This document shows, one piece after another, positions 45,844 through 57,860 of a stretch of 64,000 nt of DNA. Both the position numbers and the translations under genes were made by a program. Within the stretch, counting starts at the first letter, position 1, and each line of letters opens with the position of its first letter. The notes under the pieces were generated by a model. It did not search any database. It saw only the letters and a program-made list of their open reading frames with translations, and was not told the DNA's origin. The stretch comes from Sipunculus nudus (Eukaryota > Annelida > Sipuncula > Golfingiida > Sipunculidae), in NCBI GenBank assembly GCA_026874595.1, contig CM049314.1, forward strand, positions 15,432,729-15,496,728. Direction: 5' to 3'.

Positions 45844-48800
45844 AAAAATTGATCTACCAAGCAATTGACAAACAGTTCGTTAAAGCACTAGCAAGATTTA
45901 AGCTGTGTGTTAAAAGTATTCATGGGCATGTGCTAGTATCTCCTGGGAATAAAGGTAGCCTAAAATGCTAAAATATCTACCATTAAGCCGCTATCAAATG
46001 AATTCTTTGAATACAATATTTTTACTCATATTTGTTTTTTTTTTTTTTTTTTGCGCAGTAGTTAAGTCCGGTTTCCACCTATATCGCACCAGATGGCGCT
46101 ATAACGTCAATGGATTAATGACAAAGTGTGGGTTTGCTCCATCAACTGATTGTTTGAATCTCCAGGAGGTGAAGCAGCTACCCCAGCGGCAAATATAGCT
46201 TCTTAAACAAGGGACGAAGATCCTGGACACGATTCTGATTTCTGTTCCTGGAAGTGTCATCTCGAAAGGACTCCGGGCTCGGCCATTCCAACCTCTGAGT
46301 CGTCCGACTTCGTCGTCCAACAGGTTCGTTTAGCCAAACTCTATTCCCTATATACCGACGGTCGCACGCATTCCTAATGAATCAGATCCCTGCTACATGC
46401 AGACTCCTAGCTACCAAGCAGCAAACACACATCCTGCAAAAGGCTGTCAATAGATTCGATTAGTTGTAAGGGTACGAATAAAGAGTTGGTCAAATAAGAA
46501 TAAAAGAAGGCATACATTTGACAGGGGTCTTTTATCGAATAAACCTTTGCATAATCCGCTGGATAGGTATCGAGGCTCTTTTGATATTAAAGTTCAATGT
46601 TTTGGATCGGTTTGAGCCGGTATACAATTTGGAGTATATATGACTTCGCAAGCATAGAAAAACAGGGTCTGGTAGGATCGCTTCTCAAAAATTCTCCCCG
46701 AGAATTTGCCCAATGAAGAAAATTGAAGCGCCTTTTTAGGGAGGAACTATTTTATTACAGACAAGGTTGCCGGGACCAGTGACCAGATTGGGCGCTCATG
46801 CCGCAAAGAAGGCAAATAAAACCAGTCTTCCAAAGCAGGAAAATACCTGTGAAAGGTAATGTCGGATAATAAAGGGTTAACAAAGGTGACATAATAAAAC
46901 TAAGAAAAAAAAACATAAATTTGTTAAGTCATTTGAAGACATTTTACCAACGGAACTCAACGGGCAAATCTTCAGGACGTTCAAGGCTTTGATATCAGAT
47001 TGCGCCTGACGAGCCTATGCCAGCAATAGTATCTTAGAAATTGCCCTGTCGGGAGGATCAATGTCGATGTTACGATCTATTTGAATAAGTCCACTTCAGC
47101 AGGATGCAGGCCGTGATGCTAGATACGCCTCCTGATTGTTACGATCAGGAATGGAACTCAACACGGCATTTCATGATTGATCGAACCTTGGCTGTTTAAT
47201 AATTTGAAGATTATTTTCAAACCATGTGCAAAGCTGATATTCCGCTTTCTACATTTTAAGGGAACTTCAAGCTTGTGATACGGGGATACATCAAGTAAAC
47301 GGAGTGTGCAAGTTCAGAACTTGCTTGTATCCTATAAACTTTTCAAATAAAAAATTGAACCATGAACGTCCCTTAGACTTGCATGTTGAGCTCTGTCAAT
47401 GGAATGAAGTGTGAGGGAACCGAATGACGAATTTGGTCGCCCAAACTCTCCCAAGGTTCCCTGCATAAGAAAATATATAATGAATTCCTGTCAATGTCGA
47501 AAAATGGACAGTTTCTCAGTCCGAGCGGCTGAAAGGTCAATTTTTTGTAATTCTACCATTGTAAACACTTTTATTTTCCGCCAATTTCATTCAAAGCAGT
47601 TTACTGTATCGGTAGACGGGTTTTAGCTATTTCTCTTGCGGCATGAGCGTAAAATGTGGGCTCTGGACCCGGCACTTTTTTGTGTAATAAAATATTTTTT
47701 TTCAGTCTAAAGAAGCTTCAAGATTCGTCCTCAGGCGAATTATTCTTCTTGTTCAACTTGTTCAGTGGCGATGCTTCCAGCTCCAATTTTTAATACTTTT
47801 GCGACATCATAAATATCTCCAAATTGTAAATCGGCTCGAAACCGCTCCAAAACATGGAAAAGCGCTTTTAAAGAGAGCCTCGATACCAATCAAGCGGATG
47901 ATGCACAGACTGTTTCGATCGCAGCTCTCTGTCGAATGTTTTCCACAAGGGTTTGAATCGATACGCCTTGTTTCTATTACACTTATCGAGAAAACAGTTT
48001 ATTTATTACTTTGCAACTTGTCGTTTGGGGTCGTAATTATCTACATGAACAGCTCATTCTCATATAAACTGAATCCCTTGATATCCTTTTGCAGAATGTA
48101 CTTTGCTGCCAAAGTCGTTGGGCATAGCGAACCTGTTCAACGTCGAAGGCAGACGACACAAAACTTGAAATGGTCAAAGTCTTGAAATATCTGGTGCGAT
48201 ATATCCATTAATGAGATCTCTATTAGGCGATACAGGAGGGCAGCGGATCCTTCCAATGACGTGTCCTGCACATGATGTATCCTGAATATCTGACTCCTCT
48301 CACCTGTGCAGTCGCACTTAAGTATGTAATTTTCAGTATAAGAATTTTTATCACAGAAATTATTTATTGCTTGGCTTCTCCGTATTCTAATTTATGTTAT
48401 GATAAGTAGAAATATAAAATAGTGAAAATTTTCATAGTTCTTTTTTAACATGAATTCTCTTTATCTTGGTTTATAGTTCATTTAAAAAATGCTGAATGTT
48501 ATACGTCTGGAACATATCATTAGTTATATCAGCAGATGAGAATCACGATGCATTTTATTTTTATTTATACGTTCATTAATGTATATAGATATAATCAAGT
48601 ATGGACTGACTCTGTTGAAATCTCCGCCGCGTTATGGGTGGCTACTGCGTTAGCGTGATTCTTCCTTAGTCTCCTAACAGACATTGATGTTTGCACAGTG
48701 AATTTAAGTTGCATATCATACAGGTATATCACACATTTGCGTTATGTAATTTAATTAATCGTCAAATTTACGGTTTTGAGTTCTGTCGATCGCATAAAAA

Positions 48801-49658
48801 ATCGCATTATAAGTATTGTTTTTTTTAACAGAATGGCAAGGTAAAATACTGGTGATGCTAACACTAAATCTCAGAGTGCGTTCTGTTATATTATGCATAA
48901 AACTCATTTTATGACGCGCTAAATAACACTCAACACTGCTTAATGCTATCTACCATCCCTGGGAGATACCAGTACGAGCACTCTCCCTATGGATGCTGTT
49001 AATCCAGCGCTTAAATCTGACACGTCCTTTAACGAACCGTTTATTCTCTGCTTGGTTGATCAAGAGGCTATATTATTCTAATAAAGAGGGCACGATCGAT
49101 TGTAAGGTATACAGTTATTCTTAGACACAGCCATACCACTGTGACAATTACAAGTATGCAAGAAATAAGGAAACTAATTGCTTTGAATCAAACGTTACGT
49201 GTGGTAATACTTGGCGATATATTCACATAATGCTGATAATTACTTGGGGCGTGCTTTTAAGGATGACATTAGGATGACGATGGTTGTTGCTCAGTGCGGG
49301 GTAGGTCTATCAGTAATTACATCAATGTTCCGCCTTTTCTTTATGATTCTTTCGGCAACGTGACGTTCCTTTCATGTGCTGGATATTCCCAAGCGTACAA
49401 ATATTTCGAATTAATCCACAAAACGGTCAAAGGAATGTTTCAATAAATTTATCACCTTGTCAAATTTCTAATGTGCTCCGACCGTATTTTCACAATGCAT
49501 TATCATGGGATTAATCAAAACAGGTTAATATAAGACTAACATCCACTAACTTTTTTTTTTAAAAGGTTGACATACCATATAATTAAATTCCCGATATTTT
49601 GTGTGTATAAATGCAATGTCTTCATAAATATTTAACAATTAAATCCTTATTTAAATCT

Positions 49659-49774
49659 ATAAATATGATTTATTCACAATTATTGTTATGAATTATTACT
49701 TACTTTTTTGCAAGTGATAAATATGATTTATTTACAATTATTGTTATGAATTATTACTTACTTTTTTGCAAGTG
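49659..49774. repeat. 58-bp tandem duplication
   Basis: 'ataaatatgatttatt' at 49659 recurs at 49717. Both copies run through 'ttattgttatgaattattac' and 'ttacttttttgcaagtg' with a single c/t difference. It is a recent, non-coding duplication. Confidence 0.93.
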
Positions 49775-51671
49775 GGAATACCATATTATTTCCCCAGCAT
49801 TATGTTAATACACAAGGTGATGTCTACATTTTAAAAATTAAAATTTATTTCAGTAACTAAAAATAGGAGTCAATAACAATAATTTTGATCAAATCAGTAT
49901 AAATTATTTAGATTTCTGGTTTTGGGAAAACAACTTTTGAAAACTTTTTTAAATTAATAAATGTCAGTCAGCCTGAAACATGTTGCTTCAATGATAAGTT
50001 ACAGATTATATCCAAGACACGGTGTGATCAAAGCTATTCTGCGCTATCATGGAATCCAAACAGTAAATGCAGAAGTTAAATCAAAAGTAATCGATACAAG
50101 CTGGACATATGTTTTTGTCCTCTTCATAGAGGCCTGTGAGCCGGTTAATTGTCAAAACTCCTAGAACCGTTAATGATGACTTTTGTTTTATTAAACATAA
50201 TTTTCATATTTTCCATATTATTTATCCTGCTCAATCGGATTTGTACCTCATGAAAAGAAATCCGAAATTTCATAACAGATATGGTGCTTAAAAAAAATAG
50301 AAAAAAAAACACTGATCACATCATATCCTGAGAAATACTCAAGCAATCCAACACAATGAAACGCAACTCCGGACAATGTAATATGTGCATAGAAGAAAAG
50401 GTATAAATCCTGTTGAGCAGGAACGACAATGGACAAGTACAACTCAACATGCGAAATGAACTACTGTTGAAGTGGTTCATTTCGCGAGTCTGAATTTTCG
50501 CGCATTTTCCAATTTAAAGCATTAGCGCAGTTCGAATTTTCGCGCAAATCAGTATGTATGGAATTTTCAATTTGTATCAAATTATCAAAAAATTTAAACG
50601 ATTACAAAAAAGATAGGTTTGTGACGCAACCTACTTTCCCCCTAACAAGCTTCGAGTTACTGCGTAGGGCCGACATGAGACCTGGCTATTGGCTAGTGAG
50701 CACGGTGATTGCACGGGGTAAACAAAACTTAATTACGAGAACTAATTACGTGTGATGATGCTATGGTATTGCACCCAGACAAGTTGTTTGACATATGAGT
50801 AAATTGGAGAATTGCTGAGCAACCGTAATAACTAACTAGAAGCAGCCTGCTATGTGTAGATTACAAGCAGAGCTGACAACAATCGCGGCTGGCTCTCGGT
50901 CGTACTTCTAATTTGGAAGGCGGTTTTGAAGGTCTTCAAAGGCTATTTGTTTCACAGTTGTTTCTACAAATCACTATTAACTGGAGTGGTTTTCAGCTGA
51001 GATACCACTTGCTTACTAGAAAGTACCACTTGAAATCTTATCACTAGAAACATGACTACTCTAACATTCTGGTTGATGAAGCCTCAACTCAAGCGACCCC
51101 GCAAAGAGGGATACTAAGACTCACGTGCCCGTGTCAGGCCAGATTTTGCGGATTTCCAAGTGGTGAACGATTTCATCCATCAGCGATAGTGACATCACAA
51201 CCTGCAATGCGCCGCCTGGGGGAATACCAAGATTAAGATAAAAACACTACACTTCTGTGTATACCAAATAAATTTTGTATTTGCAATATGTCACACGATA
51301 TTTAGATAAAATGTTTAGATAAAATGGATACTTTATAACGTCGTCAAATGAATAGGCTTTTAGGTCAGTTTAAGCCAGCCGACATTTTGCGAGCCGAGCA
51401 GAGCCACGAAACCCGGCTTACTACTTAAGTCAGTCGTCTTTTTGTCCAAGCCAGTCTCATTTGTGTGGCTAACTCGGCTCCGGGCTCTATAAGAAACCCT
51501 GAACTATTACTTTAGAAAACGTATGCCGGGTACATGGTGAAACCTGTCTGAACGACCACCTGTTAAATGCAGGCAACTGGCTTTACGACCACTGGATATC
51601 AGTCCTTTTCGAAATTCCATTATATTATCAATAGATAAACCCTGTGAAATACGACTACCTGGCTATTACAG

Positions 51672-52152
51672 TGTAACATTCTGCCCTTTGACCTGGCCAG
51701 GGGTGGGGTATCAACACTGATTGACAGTCAATATAGAGATGCCCCATAGCCAATCACAGGCAGCTAAGGACTTCGCCCTCTGCCCCTCTGGGATAAAACC
51801 CCCTTGCCCTGGCGATTCCGGTCTCTCTTGTATCATCAAGCAGTGGACCCCTATGCCTGCCCTCTGTGGCAGGCAGAGGGTATATGGCTTCTTTTTCACC
51901 TTGGGGGTGGTTTTACGACAGTGTCGGCTACCCAGGTGAAGAGCCACCCACTACCAAAGAGCAGTCCTTTTATCTAGCCTGGTAAGTACCTTTCTGTTCT
52001 ATTATAGTTTAGATAATAATATGCAGTCCTGATAATTTTAAGGTTTAGGCTTTAAATTTTATTCCAGCAAAAAGTGTTATTTTATCTCTTGAAATTGTGT
52101 GAGTGCATGTTGCCCAAGCCCAATTTCCACCCAGAATAAATAAGCAGCTACA
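51672..52152 (+). repeat. 5' LTR of element 3 (481 bp)
   Basis: It starts TGTAACATTC and ends AGCAGCTACA. A TATA-like 'gggataaaacc' lies near 51788. A strong splice-donor-like 'cctg|gtaagtacc' lies near 51981, and AATAAA near 52136. It contains two short segments, 'atgcctgcc' and 'agccacccactaccaa', that are absent from the 3' LTR. A small open frame at 51721-51939 lies in the LTR and is not a gene. Confidence 0.93.
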
Positions 52153-52154
52153 TC

Positions 52155-52167
52155 TGGCGAGCGATGC
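52155..52167 (+). other. Primer binding site of element 3
   Basis: TGGCGAGCGATGC begins 2 bp after the LTR end. The first nine bases are identical to the primer site of element 2, so both should use the same tRNA. Confidence 0.78.
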
Positions 52168-54590
52168 TTTTTAAAGCTGTTATTAACAGCTAGCAGACGA
52201 ATTCTGGTAAATAAATTGCTTATTTTGAGTTAATTCTAGGTTTTTAGCACCAGTTAATATTTAAGGGGCTTATGTTTTTTTTCTGGTTAAAATTCTGGTA
52301 AATAAGCGATCTATCCAAAGGATACATAGTAACAGCTTTAAACATGCCTGACTTTCATTTCTTAAGGAAATTCCTTTTATTTAGTGCACTCGTTTTGTGA
52401 ACCAGAATAGGGGCTTTTCGTAAATGTAGGCCCGTCTCTGTTCAAAGAACAATGCGCAATTTTATTTGGAAAGGCTAGTACTACTTTAGAGCCCTATTGA
52501 TAAACCATTATAGTAATTTGCCCTTTTTCGGCTATGAAGCGGTGTTTACATTATAAAACAGTGTATGCTTCAAAAATCAGCTGCAAAATTCAAAATTATT
52601 TGTAGGTGTACAATACTTCCACAGTCTTGAACCTTTATCTGTACAATTGACAGTAAATACTATGGCCTTTTACCTTGTAGATAAATCAGTCATATTAGTT
52701 TACAATCTTATAAAATGAAAGCCGTAATATCATTATATTTCTAATTACTTCAGTCTTTGTTTGAAATTAAATCCCTCAGTGTTAGACTTAAATTGTGTGT
52801 TCTCACTAGGTTATGGAACAAAAATCATAAAAAAGTGTATAATAATTATTTTTATACAAAAATGTGTGACTTTATAAGATGTAAAAGCAAGAGAAATAAC
52901 AGGTGCTATATGTACCATTATGTGATGTGTGAAAAAACTGTGACACGCATCTTCGTCTTACATTGGGCACAAGCGTAATCCGCAAATATTTCATTCCCCC
53001 ATGCAAACAGCCAGGCAACTTGTGCCTGCCATTGTATATGTGTCATATTTTACTTATAATAAATGACCTTTCTTTGCAAAATTAATCAGTTGATCAGATT
53101 TTACGTATTTAACAACTTTCAGGACTTGATCTAAATCAGCTGGATTATACTGAAATAAAAGTAACAGCTCAACCCTTATTATGCGTAGCTGTCTCTTGAA
53201 TACATGTAACATAGCTTCTGTTTTGTAAATATGTAAAGATGGAACCGTAGAATTGACCATATGTATACTGTTTTACCTGTGAATGTACTTTGTTATAAAC
53301 ATTAGTTAAATACTTGATTATAGTCTAAACTTGATTGTCAGTTAAAAATATTTTTATAAGCCTGCTCTTTATTTGTGTTATTGTAAAAATCCGAAATTCA
53401 GTGATCTTTATGTTGAAACTAAATGGGTTTCTTGTGTAAAATTTAGCCTACATGCTGTTTTAAAACAAGGCTTTAAATCCTTAAATTACAGTACCTAGTG
53501 TTCTATTGTTTGGCCAATTTTAAATTACAGAAAGGGCACAAACTTCAGCATCCACCACCTGGTAGATACATTTTAGTGTGTCAATCAAACAAACGGACCG
53601 TTTGTCAAGTTTCATCTCCTGGTCACAGGTTATTGCATAATCCCCAGCCGTGTAAACATCACCCTTGGGTTTCAAAGTTAGCTGTGTCTCACAGGGCCTG
53701 CTGGTAATCCACTTATCTGGCAGGTCAGATTAATAATCCAGGAGCATTCAGTGCCCCATATGGGGTTATATCATACTGAGTAGGTTAAGTTGCGATTTCC
53801 TATCAACACTAAAACTCTGTCAAAGGATCCCAGACAAGTTACCTAACACACCACCGGTATTTAGATACACCTGTTACCTGGTGTGATGTCATGTGAACCT
53901 ATGTCATGAATCATGTACCTTATACCCAACCTGAAAATTTGTACCTTTAACATGTTTTCATGTGCTGGTAACCCACTTCAAATTATAATAATAATAAATA
54001 GATAAAACTAGTAAACTAATTACACCTATTAAAATAACATTCAAATAAAATACTATTTAATAATTTGACCTATTATTCTGTTGGCCTCTCATACATACCA
54101 AATTGATGCAAGCTAAAAAGTGTTAAGATTTTTATGGTTATTATACAATTAATTATGAATTCTGATGTTTAACACATAACAACATAAAACAGATTAGTAC
54201 TTAAAAATTTAGATCAATCTTTAAATAGACATTTAGTCATTTTCAGAGGATTACCTCTGAGGCATGCTCATATTTTATTTACACTTTGACTAAACTCATT
54301 TGTTGATTTTGGATTTTGTTTTTGCATTTAACTTTAACACAAATGTAGACTATTATCTCCAAGCTATTTAAACTGTTCATAAACATTTTATTATTAATTA
54401 CATTTGAATTAAAAAATTCTTATTTTAAAATGAAACTTTTACAAACTTAGTTATTTCCAGTGATAGTGATTTAACATAGTATGGTACTTATCAATTTAAT
54501 TAAGGCATTTTATTCTGCCTCACATACTGCTGGACTAGATATGCATGAGTATTACTTTGGATTTCTCTGGTGAAATTAACTACCTATAGG
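52168..54590 (+). other. Non-coding interior of element 3, left part
   Basis: AT-rich sequence with stop codons in every frame. The longest frames (for example 52757-52978 and 53498-53707) have no recognisable features. It may have replaced the gag-pol-env genes or descend from them beyond recognition. Confidence 0.6.
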
Positions 54591-55045
54591 CTGGATATAA
54601 CATGTCTGACACACCTGGAAGGTTTTTCATTGGTATCCTATTTGCCTAGATCTCAGTATCTGGCATAGTACCATTTATTCTGCCTCAACCTTGAGAGTTT
54701 TACTAGTCGCTTTTTAGGGTTCATATCCCGGCATAGTATGTGCTTCTCCTGGTTGAGTTTTTATTTAGTTTAGCATATAAGGGCATAAAATATATACCAG
54801 TTGCCTTGGGTGATACCCGGCGTGGTTGTCCCTTCTTATGCAGTGTTTTATTGCTGGCAAAGTTCCCAGTAGCTTTTTAAGGAGATGTTCTCCGGCATGG
54901 AAACAATTTTTGTCTAGTGATTTTGGTGTCTGACATGGCTGCATGTCTGCCTTGTGGGTTTTGCGTATCGCCTAGAGAGTTTACGATTTTGGCAGGGTAC
55001 CACCTTTCACCTAGAGTATTTTGTATCTGGTATGGTGGCGCCACT
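54590..55045 (+). repeat. Degenerate ~70-80-bp repeats inside element 3
   Basis: A phrase of the type 'ttgcctagatctcagtatctggcatagtacc' recurs in altered forms at about 54645, 54720, 54800, 54890, 54960 and 55015, such as 'tatcccggcatagtatg', 'gtgtctgacatggctgc' and 'ttgtatctggtatggtgg'. The last one ends in 'ggtggcgccac'. Divergence is high and unit borders are approximate. Confidence 0.5.
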
Positions 55046-55989
55046 TGCATAGGATTGTACCTGTCATCATATCTAAACCTAGCTATAACATCAACCAGCA
55101 CAAATTTGTTTCTCTTAAGTATTGGGAGTAATTAAAACAAATTAGATCAGTGTGCATACCTAACACACCAGTTAATCTGGCATCACTCATTTAGAACTTA
55201 ACTTGTTTAAATAGGTTAATTTCAGTGAAATTCTATCAATAATATTAATAGGTGAGCAACACACCAAAATACTAAATAAGTGGAATAAATACACGAGTAA
55301 AATGAATAAATACGCTGACTTCAAGTTTATGTCCACTCTATATTGCAGTTGAGAGTAATGATATTTAAAATAAATAACAAACCACATATACATTGCTGGA
55401 TGGGTAGAACATTTTTTTTGTAACCAAAATACATATTTCACTGCGGATTCGAGTTCAGAAATGTTAATTTAACTCCGAGTACTACAAACTAAGTTAGCTA
55501 TTACACATAATCTGAATCTACAGAGCTTAATAAGAAGAAATAAATAATGATTAAAATCAGAATGATAATATTCTTGATGATAAAATAATGATGTATGAAA
55601 ATATAAACAATAAACTGTAAATGCTAGACACAGATTAAAAAGGAAATTTTCATTATTCAAATAAACTAATGAATAAGTAACTAACCCTGATATCTAATTT
55701 GAATTTTATATTCATAGATACTTGTAAGGTAATAAATAACTTTGATTTAACAAATTCTTGGGCAGCACTGCTTACCATTTTCCCTCAATTGAAGTCACGT
55801 ATAGGTGTCGTATATTACAGGTAGTCTTTCTTTAACTGATTAAAACTACTGTGCAATCATTGAATTATCTGGTAATATTATTTGATGTATTACTATGCTT
55901 AAGTTCACATGTAATAATATAAGCAGATCTTACATTTAGCGAGAAATCTCACTGTTACTTGATTATTATTACTTGGTCAGTTGTAGTTC

Positions 55990-56490
55990 GTATTTTAGCC
56001 CAGTAAGAGGGCATATTTTGGCCGAGCAGGGCTTAAAAACCGTCTAGATTTTGAAGCCAAACAGGGCACAGAATAAATACTGTTTATGAAAAGCTTACCT
56101 GAGGGGAATGTATATACGTCTAAACACTGATCAGATGATGATACAGTGTGCGAGTGAATCTCGCTAGATAAGTCGACCAATGGTCTTAATATTTCACCCC
56201 AGTGAGTGGGCATGTTTCGGCCATGCGGGGCTTAAAATACCGTCTGTATTTTGAGGCCAAACAGGGCACAGAATAAATACTGTTTATGAAAAGCTTACCC
56301 GAGGGTAAAGCATATACGTCTTAACACTGATCAGATGATGATACAGTGTGCGAGTGAACCTCGCTGTATTAGTAGACCAGTGGTCGAAATATTAATTAGC
56401 CCAATGAGGGGGCATGTTTCAGCCAAACGGGGCTCTAAATAAATTCCGTTACAGTTGTGAGGCCAGACAGGGCACAATGAAAATACTGTT
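55990..56490 (+). repeat. ~200-bp tandem repeat, about 2.5 copies, inside element 3
   Basis: 'agcccagtaagagggcat' at 55997 is followed by 'accccagtgagtgggcat' near 56197 and 'agcccaatgagggggcat' at 56398. Each unit carries 'ggccaaacagggcacagaataaatactg' or a variant. Units 1 and 2 share 'ctgatcagatgatgatacagtgtgcgagtgaa'. The period is 200-201 bp. Confidence 0.9.
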
Positions 56491-57164
56491 CATTAAATCT
56501 GATACGTTGGTTACTTTTCCAATCTTGTATCTTCAGGCTATACAACTTTTTGGGACCATAGTTACCCCTAGTTTTATAACTCCAAATAAAACGGAGAAAT
56601 GAACCAAGATTCTCCCTATTGGAGGGTCCCTTTATGTAACCGTTGCCAAGTTTATTCAATCATGTATAGTTAAAAACTTAGATCAAGTGTTTAACTGTTT
56701 TAATGTTTTACCAAGGGGCCGCTTATCAGCATTCTTTATGTTTGATTATGTATAAATTTTTGTGAGAGCTATTTTTTAAATAGTCATGTCTAGGTAATTG
56801 TTGCAAAATTTAATTATACTTGTGTCATAAGGACAGATACTGCCGCTGTTGTATTTTATATTCAGAGGCTCCATTTTCACATGAACCAGTTATCAGCCAT
56901 CAGTGCAGCCTTCCCAGTGTGTTGAGTAAATACTGAGGCCTGTGGCGCCACCTTTATGACTGATATTTTATTAAATCCTATATGGCCACCTGGCTCACTA
57001 ATGGACTATAACCTGTAACAACTTATTGCACCTGGCGAATGTGGAATATCATTGATGTGTCTTTGAATATTTTATATTATTTTTGCATGTTTAATAAAAA
57101 TTACACAATCCCTGAACTTTCAAAACCACTATCAGACTGAAAAGTCCTAAATCACTGGAGGTAC

Positions 57165-57395
57165 TGAGTGGGGAGAGAACACTCCCTACCCGCTGTTGTA
57201 GCATTGGATAAACCTACCTCCCCCCTCCCAACATGGGAGTTAGGTGTTGGGTAGCCGGCTAACAGCCTATACACAGCCTGCCAGCCATGCTTTGGTCATA
57301 TAAGAAACAAACAAAAACAAATTCTCCTCTCCACAGGCTAGATATCATGACTGCTATCGCAAAATTTTCCACTGTAGTGAAAAATTTTCCCTATA
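57165..57395 (+). repeat. Pre-PPT segment shared with element 2
   Basis: 'ggagagaacactccctacccgctgttg', 'aaacctacctcccccctccca', 'gggagttagg', 'gtagccggct' and 'aaaattttccactgtagtgaaaaattttccc' appear in the same order as on the minus strand of 34690-34448. It is the best direct sign that elements 2 and 3 share ancestry outside their LTRs. Confidence 0.88.
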
Positions 57396-57406
57396 GCGGG
57401 GAAGGA
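57396..57406 (+). other. Polypurine tract of element 3
   Basis: GCGGGGAAGGA directly precedes the TG of the 3' LTR. Confidence 0.8.
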
Positions 57407-57856
57407 TGTAACATTCTTGTCCTTTGACCTGGCCAGGGGTGGGGTATCAATACTAATTGACAGTCAATATAGAGATGCCCCATAGCCAATCACAGGCAGC
57501 TAAGGACTTCGCCCTCTGCCCCTCTGGGATAAAACCCCCTTGCCCTGGCGATTCCGGTCTTGCTTGGATCATCAAGCAGTGGACCCTCTGTGGCAGGCAG
57601 AGGGTATATGGCTTCTTTTTCACCTTGGGGTTGGGTTTACGACAGTGTCGGCTACCCAGGTGAAGAGCAGTCCTTTTATCTAGCCTGGTAAGTACCTTTC
57701 TGTTCCAATTGTTTAGATAATAATATGCAGTCCTGATAATTTGAAGGTTTAGGCTTTAAATTTTATTCCAGCAAAAAGTGTTATTTTATCTCTTGAAATT
57801 GTATGAGTGCATGTTGCCCAAGCCCAATTTCCGCCCAGAATAAATAAGCAGCTACA
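57407..57856 (+). repeat. 3' LTR of element 3 (450 bp)
   Basis: It matches the 5' LTR with scattered substitutions and two deletions (or two insertions in the 5' copy). The target duplicate ACAG follows at 57857-57860. Confidence 0.93.
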
Positions 57857-57860
57857 ACAG

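Larger units (their letters stand above)
44285..51671. other. 7.4-kb AT-rich region without recognised genes
   Basis: Open frames up to 128 codons occur (for example 47799-48185 plus), but none has a recognisable domain, and codon use looks random. A (TA)n tract lies at 45799-45842 and a T run at about 46028-46045. A 58-bp duplication is listed separately. I saw no LTR, inverted ends or RNA gene. Confidence 0.5.
51672..57856 (+). mobile_element. LTR retrotransposon 3: non-autonomous (LARD-like) relative of element 2
   Basis: LTRs at 51672-52152 and 57407-57856 share TGTAACATTC and GCAGCTACA ends and are flanked by the 4-bp duplication ACAG (51668-51671, 57857-57860). The primer site and purine tract are in place. 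The 5.25-kb interior shows no gag, pol or env motif in any frame and is AT-rich with tandem repeats. Complete ends without coding capacity are the definition of a large retrotransposon derivative. The primer-site start, the sequence before the PPT and LTR landmarks match element 2. Confidence 0.9.

Noticed and set aside
47799-48185. 128-codon plus-strand frame as a possible small protein or exon
   Set aside because: It has one hydrophobic stretch but no family resemblance and no convincing splice sites. I cannot tell it from a chance frame.
51721-51939. Similar small open frames in both LTRs of element 3 (also 57457-57663) as a conserved peptide
   Set aside because: The similarity comes from the LTR duplication itself. 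The frames differ by deletions of 9 and 16 bp and show no protein-level constraint.
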